Source: Rhodococcus sp. SMB37 (GTDB lineage: Bacteria; Actinomycetota; Actinomycetes; Mycobacteriales; Mycobacteriaceae). Taken from it: a stretch of DNA of 64,000 bases. The position numbers and the translations under genes were made by a program. Position 1 is the first letter of the stretch; each line of letters opens with the position of its first letter. The notes beneath the pieces are model-generated. The model worked only from the letters and a program-made list of their open reading frames with translations, was not told the DNA's origin and made no database searches. The stretch is taken from contig NZ_SLVY01000012.1 in the NCBI RefSeq assembly GCF_004345605.1, positions 124,001-188,000 of the forward strand, in the 5' to 3' direction. Positions 60,596 to 64,000 of the stretch are shown one piece after another.

Positions 60596-61290
60596 AGCGT
60601 CGCTCCCGTCTGCTCGGTGACCACGGCGGTCAGCGCCGCAGTCACCTCATCGATGTTCATGTCGCTGGTGTCCACAACGACGGCGTCGTCCGCGGCGCGC
60701 AGAGGCGACACTGTGCGCGTGGAGTCGAGATGGTCGCGGCGCTGCACCGATGCAAGTACCGCGTCGTAGTCGTCGCCGCGGCCTTCCGCGATGTTCTGTG
60801 CGTTGCGTCGCTGTGCGCGTGCTTCCGCAGATGCGGTGAGGAAGATCTTCACATCCGCATCCGGGAACACTGCGGTGCCGATGTCGCGTCCTTCGACGAC
60901 GACCCGGTGCGCTGCGAGGCCGAGTCGCTGCTGCGCCGCGACGAGCAGTTCGCGCACCTCCGGGACCGCGGAGACGGCGGAGACCGCAGCGGTCACCTCG
61001 GCGCCGCGGATCTCGTCGCGCACGTCCTGTCCGTCGAGCCGGATGTCTTCGACCTCGGGGTCCGTGCCGATCGACCAGGGTAGGTCGGCGACGGTCGCGG
61101 CGATCGCGGCGGGGTCGGCCAGATCGGCGCCGCGGCGCAGCGCATACAGCGTTGCGATCCGGTACATGGCGCCGGTGTCGAGGTATGCGGCACCGAGTTG
61201 CCGTGCGAGGAGCTTGGAGACGCTGGATTTGCCGGTGCCCGACGGACCGTCCATCGCGACGATCAATCCGCCTGCCGAAGTGCCGGTCAC
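60592..61290 (-). CDS. cmk: Cytidylate kinase
   Basis: A 232-residue CMP kinase: P-loop [14 protein letters not shown] (about residues 13-26), LDTGAMYR substrate segment, [22 protein letters not shown] (about 127-148) and the LID region ARAQRRNAQ. It phosphorylates CMP and dCMP with ATP. The GTG start overlaps the rluB stop; its stop overlaps der. These three coupled genes form a conserved actinobacterial operon. Confidence 0.97.
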   Translation of the reverse strand: MTGTSAGGLIVAMDGPSGTGKSSVSKLLARQLGAAYLDTGAMYRIATLYALRRGADLADPAAIAATVADLPWSIGTDPEVEDIRLDGQDVRDEIRGAEVTAAVSAVSAVPEVRELLVAAQQRLGLAAHRVVVEGRDIGTAVFPDADVKIFLTASAEARAQRRNAQNIAEGRGDDYDAVLASVQRRDHLDSTRTVSPLRAADDAVVVDTSDMNIDEVTAALTAVVTEQTGATL

Positions 61291-62339
61291 AGACCCACCG
61301 CCTGGTAGAGACCGCCGACCTCGTTGCGCCCGAGGACACGGAGGGTGCCGGGGCGCTGGTCACCGAGCGCGACGGGACCGATGTTGGTACGCACCAGACG
61401 GATCACGGGATGACCGACGAAGTCGAGCAGCCGACGCACGATGTGCTTGCGGCCCTCATGCAGATCCAGCCGTACGAGGGACTGACCTTCGTTCACCTCG
61501 AGCAGCGCGAACCTGTCGACCTTGGCCGGACCGTCCTCGAGTTCGACACCTGCCTTGAGCTGTTTGCCGATGCCGCGCGGGAGAACGCCCTTGACTGTGG
61601 CTAGGTAGGTCTTGTTGACCTCGAATGACGGGTGCATGAGCCGATGCGCGAGTTCACCGTCGTTGGTGAGCAGCAACAGCCCTTCGGTGTCAGCGTCGAG
61701 TCGACCGACATGGAACAGACGCTGTCCCGCGGCGACCCGCTCGGAGACGATGTCGCCGACGCAGGGGCGGCCCAGATCGTCGGACATGGTGGACTGCCAT
61801 CCGCGGGGCTTGTTGAGCACGAGATGGACGAGGTCCTTCTTGACGACCACGCGGACACCGTCGACGCGGATCACGGCATTCTCGGGGTCGACACGCAGTC
61901 CCTGCTCCCGAACGATGACCCCGTCTACCTCGATGCGGCCGCGGTCGATCATCTCTTCGGCGGCACGTCGCGAGGCTACGCCGGCCTGGGCGAGGACCTT
62001 CTGCAGGCGCACGCCTTCGCCGGAGGGCAGCTTCGCCGGTTCGGCGACGCTGTGCTGGTGGCGGGCAGGCTTGGCATTGCTGATGGTGGGTGTCGCCGAG
62101 GTCCGGCGGGCCTGGGGCTTCGGTGCGGCGGGCCTACCTCGCTTGTTCAGCGGGGCGCTTCCCTGACCTCGATGAGGCTTCTTACCTGCAGCTGCATTCC
62201 CTGCGGTGGAGTTCGGAGCATCCTGTGCGCGGGGGTCCGACCGGCGGGCGGAAGAGGATCTGCCGGTGCCCTTGCCCTTCACGGGGCGGGCGGTTCGTTG
62301 ATGGTCCGGTGTGCCATCACGGCGAGCGGGCTTTTTCAC
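61287..62339 (-). CDS. rluB: 23S rRNA pseudouridine synthase (RluB family)
   Basis: A 350-residue protein. Residues 1-105 are a basic, Lys/Arg/Pro-rich disordered extension. An S4 RNA-binding domain follows (about 108-165: [22 protein letters not shown]), then the pseudouridine synthase domain with catalytic aspartate in [18 protein letters not shown] (about residue 220). It should modify a uridine in the 23S peptidyl-transferase region. Actinobacterial homologues (Rv1711) have shorter basic tails. It overlaps cmk by 4 bp and follows scpB by 10 bp. Confidence 0.93.
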   Translation of the reverse strand: MKKPARRDGTPDHQRTARPVKGKGTGRSSSARRSDPRAQDAPNSTAGNAAAGKKPHRGQGSAPLNKRGRPAAPKPQARRTSATPTISNAKPARHQHSVAEPAKLPSGEGVRLQKVLAQAGVASRRAAEEMIDRGRIEVDGVIVREQGLRVDPENAVIRVDGVRVVVKKDLVHLVLNKPRGWQSTMSDDLGRPCVGDIVSERVAAGQRLFHVGRLDADTEGLLLLTNDGELAHRLMHPSFEVNKTYLATVKGVLPRGIGKQLKAGVELEDGPAKVDRFALLEVNEGQSLVRLDLHEGRKHIVRRLLDFVGHPVIRLVRTNIGPVALGDQRPGTLRVLGRNEVGGLYQAVGL

Positions 62340-62349
62340 TTTTTTCCTG

Positions 62350-63075
62350 TCAGTTCTCTGGATCGAACTCCGCGGGTGAGAGTGTCTCAGCGCGCGCGTT
62401 CTTTCCTATTCTCTCAAACCTCGGGTCCGCTTCGAGGCTGTCGCTGATGTCATCGATCACATCTACGTCGGGCAACAGGGGGCCGACGGGCGGCAGATCG
62501 CTCAACGATGCGAGGCCGAGGCGTTCGAGGAACAACTCGGTGGTGGTATAGAGGGTGCCGCCGGTCTCGGGATCGGTGCCGGATTCGTCGATGAGATCAC
62601 GGGCGAGCAACGTGCGCATCACCCCGTCGACGTTGACGCCACGGACGGCGCTGACGCGGCTGCGGGTCACCGGTTGCCGGTAGGCGACGACCGCGAGCGT
62701 TTCCAACGCCGCGCGGGTGAGCTTGGTGCGCGCCCCACCCTGAAGGAGCTTCTCGACGTAGGGGGCGTAGTCGCGGCGGGTGTAGAACCGCCAGCCGTCG
62801 CCCGCATAGCGCAGATCGATACCGGAACCACGCGCATCCAGATCGGAAGCGAGTGTGTGAAGGGCTCGATCGGCTCGGTCGGCGGTGACACCGATCGCGG
62901 CGGCGAGCTGGTCGCAGGAGGCAGGTGTGTCGACCACCAGGAGCAACGCTTCGAGTGCCGCGGTGAGCTCGTCGTCGGCCATGTCGAGCAGTTCACCGTC
63001 CCAGGCCCGCTCGTCGCCAGGAGGGTCGGGCTGTTCGTGTGCGGGCGGTGTGGGGCCGGGAGTGTCGGCGCTCAC
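62350..63075 (-). CDS. scpB: Segregation and condensation protein B
   Basis: A 241-residue ScpB of the SMC-kleisin complex. An acidic, Pro-rich N-terminus (about 1-25) is followed by two winged-helix domains (about 28-110 and 115-195): LTAALEALLLVVDTPAS, LRYAGDGWRFYTRRDYAPYVEKLL, LTRAALETLAVVAYRQPVTRSRVSAVRGVNVDG. It dimerises and binds ScpA for chromosome condensation. The start overlaps the scpA stop by 4 bp. Confidence 0.96.
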   Translation of the reverse strand: MSADTPGPTPPAHEQPDPPGDERAWDGELLDMADDELTAALEALLLVVDTPASCDQLAAAIGVTADRADRALHTLASDLDARGSGIDLRYAGDGWRFYTRRDYAPYVEKLLQGGARTKLTRAALETLAVVAYRQPVTRSRVSAVRGVNVDGVMRTLLARDLIDESGTDPETGGTLYTTTELFLERLGLASLSDLPPVGPLLPDVDVIDDISDSLEADPRFERIGKNARAETLSPAEFDPEN

Positions 63076-63965
63076 CCGTAATCCTCCTCGAAGTCGATGG
63101 CGTTCTCGGCGTTCTCTCCGGTCCAGGCCACCTGGAGTGGCCCGAGCGGGTCGGGTTGTTCGAAGGTGACTGCGCGTTCACGATAGAGCTCGAGCAGTGC
63201 GAGGAACCGTGCGACCACCAGTAGTCCGTGCTCGCAGTCTGCGGTGAGGACGTCGAAGCCGACCCATTGCCCGGCGCCGTTGTCCTTCAGCAGGGCGAGG
63301 ATGTGTGCGGCCTGCTCGGGCACCGACACCGTCGCGACGTGCAGGTGGTCCAACCCGACTGTGGGGATCGGTTTGGGTCGGAACGCTGCGGCGGCGATCT
63401 CGGCGAAGCGCTGTGTGTCGACGCCGAGAACAACCTCCGGCACGAGATTCTCGAAGCATTCTTCGAGGGACACCGCCCGCGGGTAGCGACGGAGCGCAGC
63501 GTTTTCGAGTTCGGCGAACTGTTCGGCGATCTGTTTGTAGGCCCGGTACTGCAGCAAGCGCGCGAACAGAAGGTCGCGGGCCTCGAGCAGCGCGAGGTCC
63601 TCGGGGTCGTCCACGTCCCCGGAAGGCAGTAGACGGGCCGCTTTGAGGTCGAGCAGTGTCGCGGCCACGACAAGGAATTCAGTGGTCTGGTCGAGTCCGA
63701 GTTCAGGACCGAGTTGCCTCGTATAGGCGATGAATTCATCGGTGACCTCGTGCAACGCGACTTCGGTGACGTCGAGGCGGCGCTGCGAGATCAGAGTGAG
63801 AAGGAGATCGAACGGGCCCTCGAAGTTGCGGAGCCGGACCCGGAATCCGCCGGTGGCGCTCTCGGGTTCCGGTGTCCGGTCAGCGGACTCATCGGCGACA
63901 GCGACGGTATCGGCGACAGCAGCAGAGGAGTCCGCCTCGGTGGTGTCCCGGGTAGGTGCAGACAC
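63072..63965 (-). CDS. scpA: Segregation and condensation protein A
   Basis: A 297-residue kleisin. After a 40-residue acidic low-complexity leader comes the conserved FRVRLRNFEGPFDLLLTLI and VTEVALHEVTDEFIAY (N-terminal SMC-binding helices), VAATLLDLKAARLLPSGD and a C-terminal winged helix ending in FLALLELYRERAVTFEQPDPLGPLQV. It closes the SMC ring with ScpB. GTG 63965 is 3 bp downstream of the stop of the parA-like gene; operon order parA-scpA-scpB-rluB-cmk-der equals Rv1708-Rv1713. Confidence 0.96.
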   Translation of the reverse strand: MSAPTRDTTEADSSAAVADTVAVADESADRTPEPESATGGFRVRLRNFEGPFDLLLTLISQRRLDVTEVALHEVTDEFIAYTRQLGPELGLDQTTEFLVVAATLLDLKAARLLPSGDVDDPEDLALLEARDLLFARLLQYRAYKQIAEQFAELENAALRRYPRAVSLEECFENLVPEVVLGVDTQRFAEIAAAAFRPKPIPTVGLDHLHVATVSVPEQAAHILALLKDNGAGQWVGFDVLTADCEHGLLVVARFLALLELYRERAVTFEQPDPLGPLQVAWTGENAENAIDFEEDYG

Positions 63966-63968
63966 GGA

Positions 63969-64000
63969 TCAGTGGCCGGCCCGGTGGATCACTTCGCGGG
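63969..64000 (-). CDS. C-terminal end of a ParA-like ATPase (partial)
   Basis: Only the final codons are in the window, encoding REVIHRAGH before the stop at 63971-63969. The identity rests on gene order (parA/soj-like Rv1708 lies upstream of scpA in M. tuberculosis) rather than on a motif. The gene continues beyond the window. Confidence 0.5.
   Translation of the reverse strand, partial: REVIHRAGH

Overview
The window is a GC-rich (about two thirds G+C) chromosomal stretch of a mycolic-acid-containing actinobacterium, most likely a Rhodococcus or a close Nocardiaceae relative. Evidence: RbpA, separate Lnt and polyprenol-phosphate-mannose synthase genes, GarA with its two MerR neighbours, malate synthase G, IdeR-type iron boxes, many GTG/TTG starts and 4-base start/stop overlaps. 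Several gene blocks match the gene order of Mycobacterium tuberculosis (rbpA-ppm1-fxsA; blaI-M56-gnd; CNNM proteins-glcB-vWA protein; gcvP-MerR-nuclease-MerR-garA-gcvH-DUF881-sbp-DUF881-pgsA; der-cmk-rluB-scpB-scpA-parA), but they are joined here in a different arrangement with other genes between them. The identifications rest on motifs, lengths and gene order read by eye; no database search was run.

Region by region: 1-5.2 kb holds rbpA, a strong terminator, and then a tight four-gene operon (651-5215) encoding an AroQ-type mutase, a PabA-PabB fused aminodeoxychorismate synthase, a prephenate-dehydrogenase-like enzyme and an AurF-family diiron N-oxygenase. This is the outstanding feature: it reads as a compact route from chorismate to p-aminophenylpyruvate (p-aminophenylalanine after transamination) followed by N-oxidation to a nitro- or hydroxylamino-aryl compound, as in chloramphenicol and obafluorin biosynthesis but without NRPS genes. 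5.2-9.9 kb (minus strand) is ppm1-lnt-amidohydrolase-fxsA. 10.1-13.8 kb carries a TauE/SafE permease and a TldD/PmbA protease pair. 13.8-17.8 kb (minus) has a hexapeptide acetyltransferase, a glutathione peroxidase, a PPOX flavoprotein and a two-subunit acyl-CoA dehydrogenase. 17.9-24.0 kb (plus) has a CobG-like protein lacking Fe-S cysteines, a flavin disulfide reductase, a cysteine-rich pentapeptide-repeat protein, a solitary tyrosine recombinase and NDH-2.

24.0-29.1 kb is an iron region: a putative siderophore-iron reductase, three IdeR-box-like sites and a FecCD-FecCD-FecE importer whose first permease is fused to an RDD domain. 29.2-37.3 kb has BlaI/M56, gnd, a DMT transporter, a methyltransferase, a short repeat-bearing leader ORF, two CNNM/CBS membrane proteins and a conserved protein of unknown function. 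37.4-42.7 kb has glcB, a vWA membrane protein and a metallophosphoesterase. 42.8-52.6 kb (minus) is the glycine-cleavage and central-metabolism-control block: gcvP behind a tandem glycine riboswitch, two MerR regulators, garA, gcvH, the DUF881/sbp cluster, pgsA and a Nudix hydrolase.

52.6-58.9 kb is accessory: a phosphotransferase, small stress-type proteins, a divergent AraC/NAD(P)H-binding pair, and a tandem pair of imine-reductase-like enzymes (one with Tyr, one with Asp at the same catalytic position) divergent from an HxlR regulator. A tRNA-Pro gene separates this from the conserved der-cmk-rluB-scpB-scpA-(parA) block that runs to the window end. Apart from the solitary recombinase, I saw no insertion sequence, prophage or CRISPR array.
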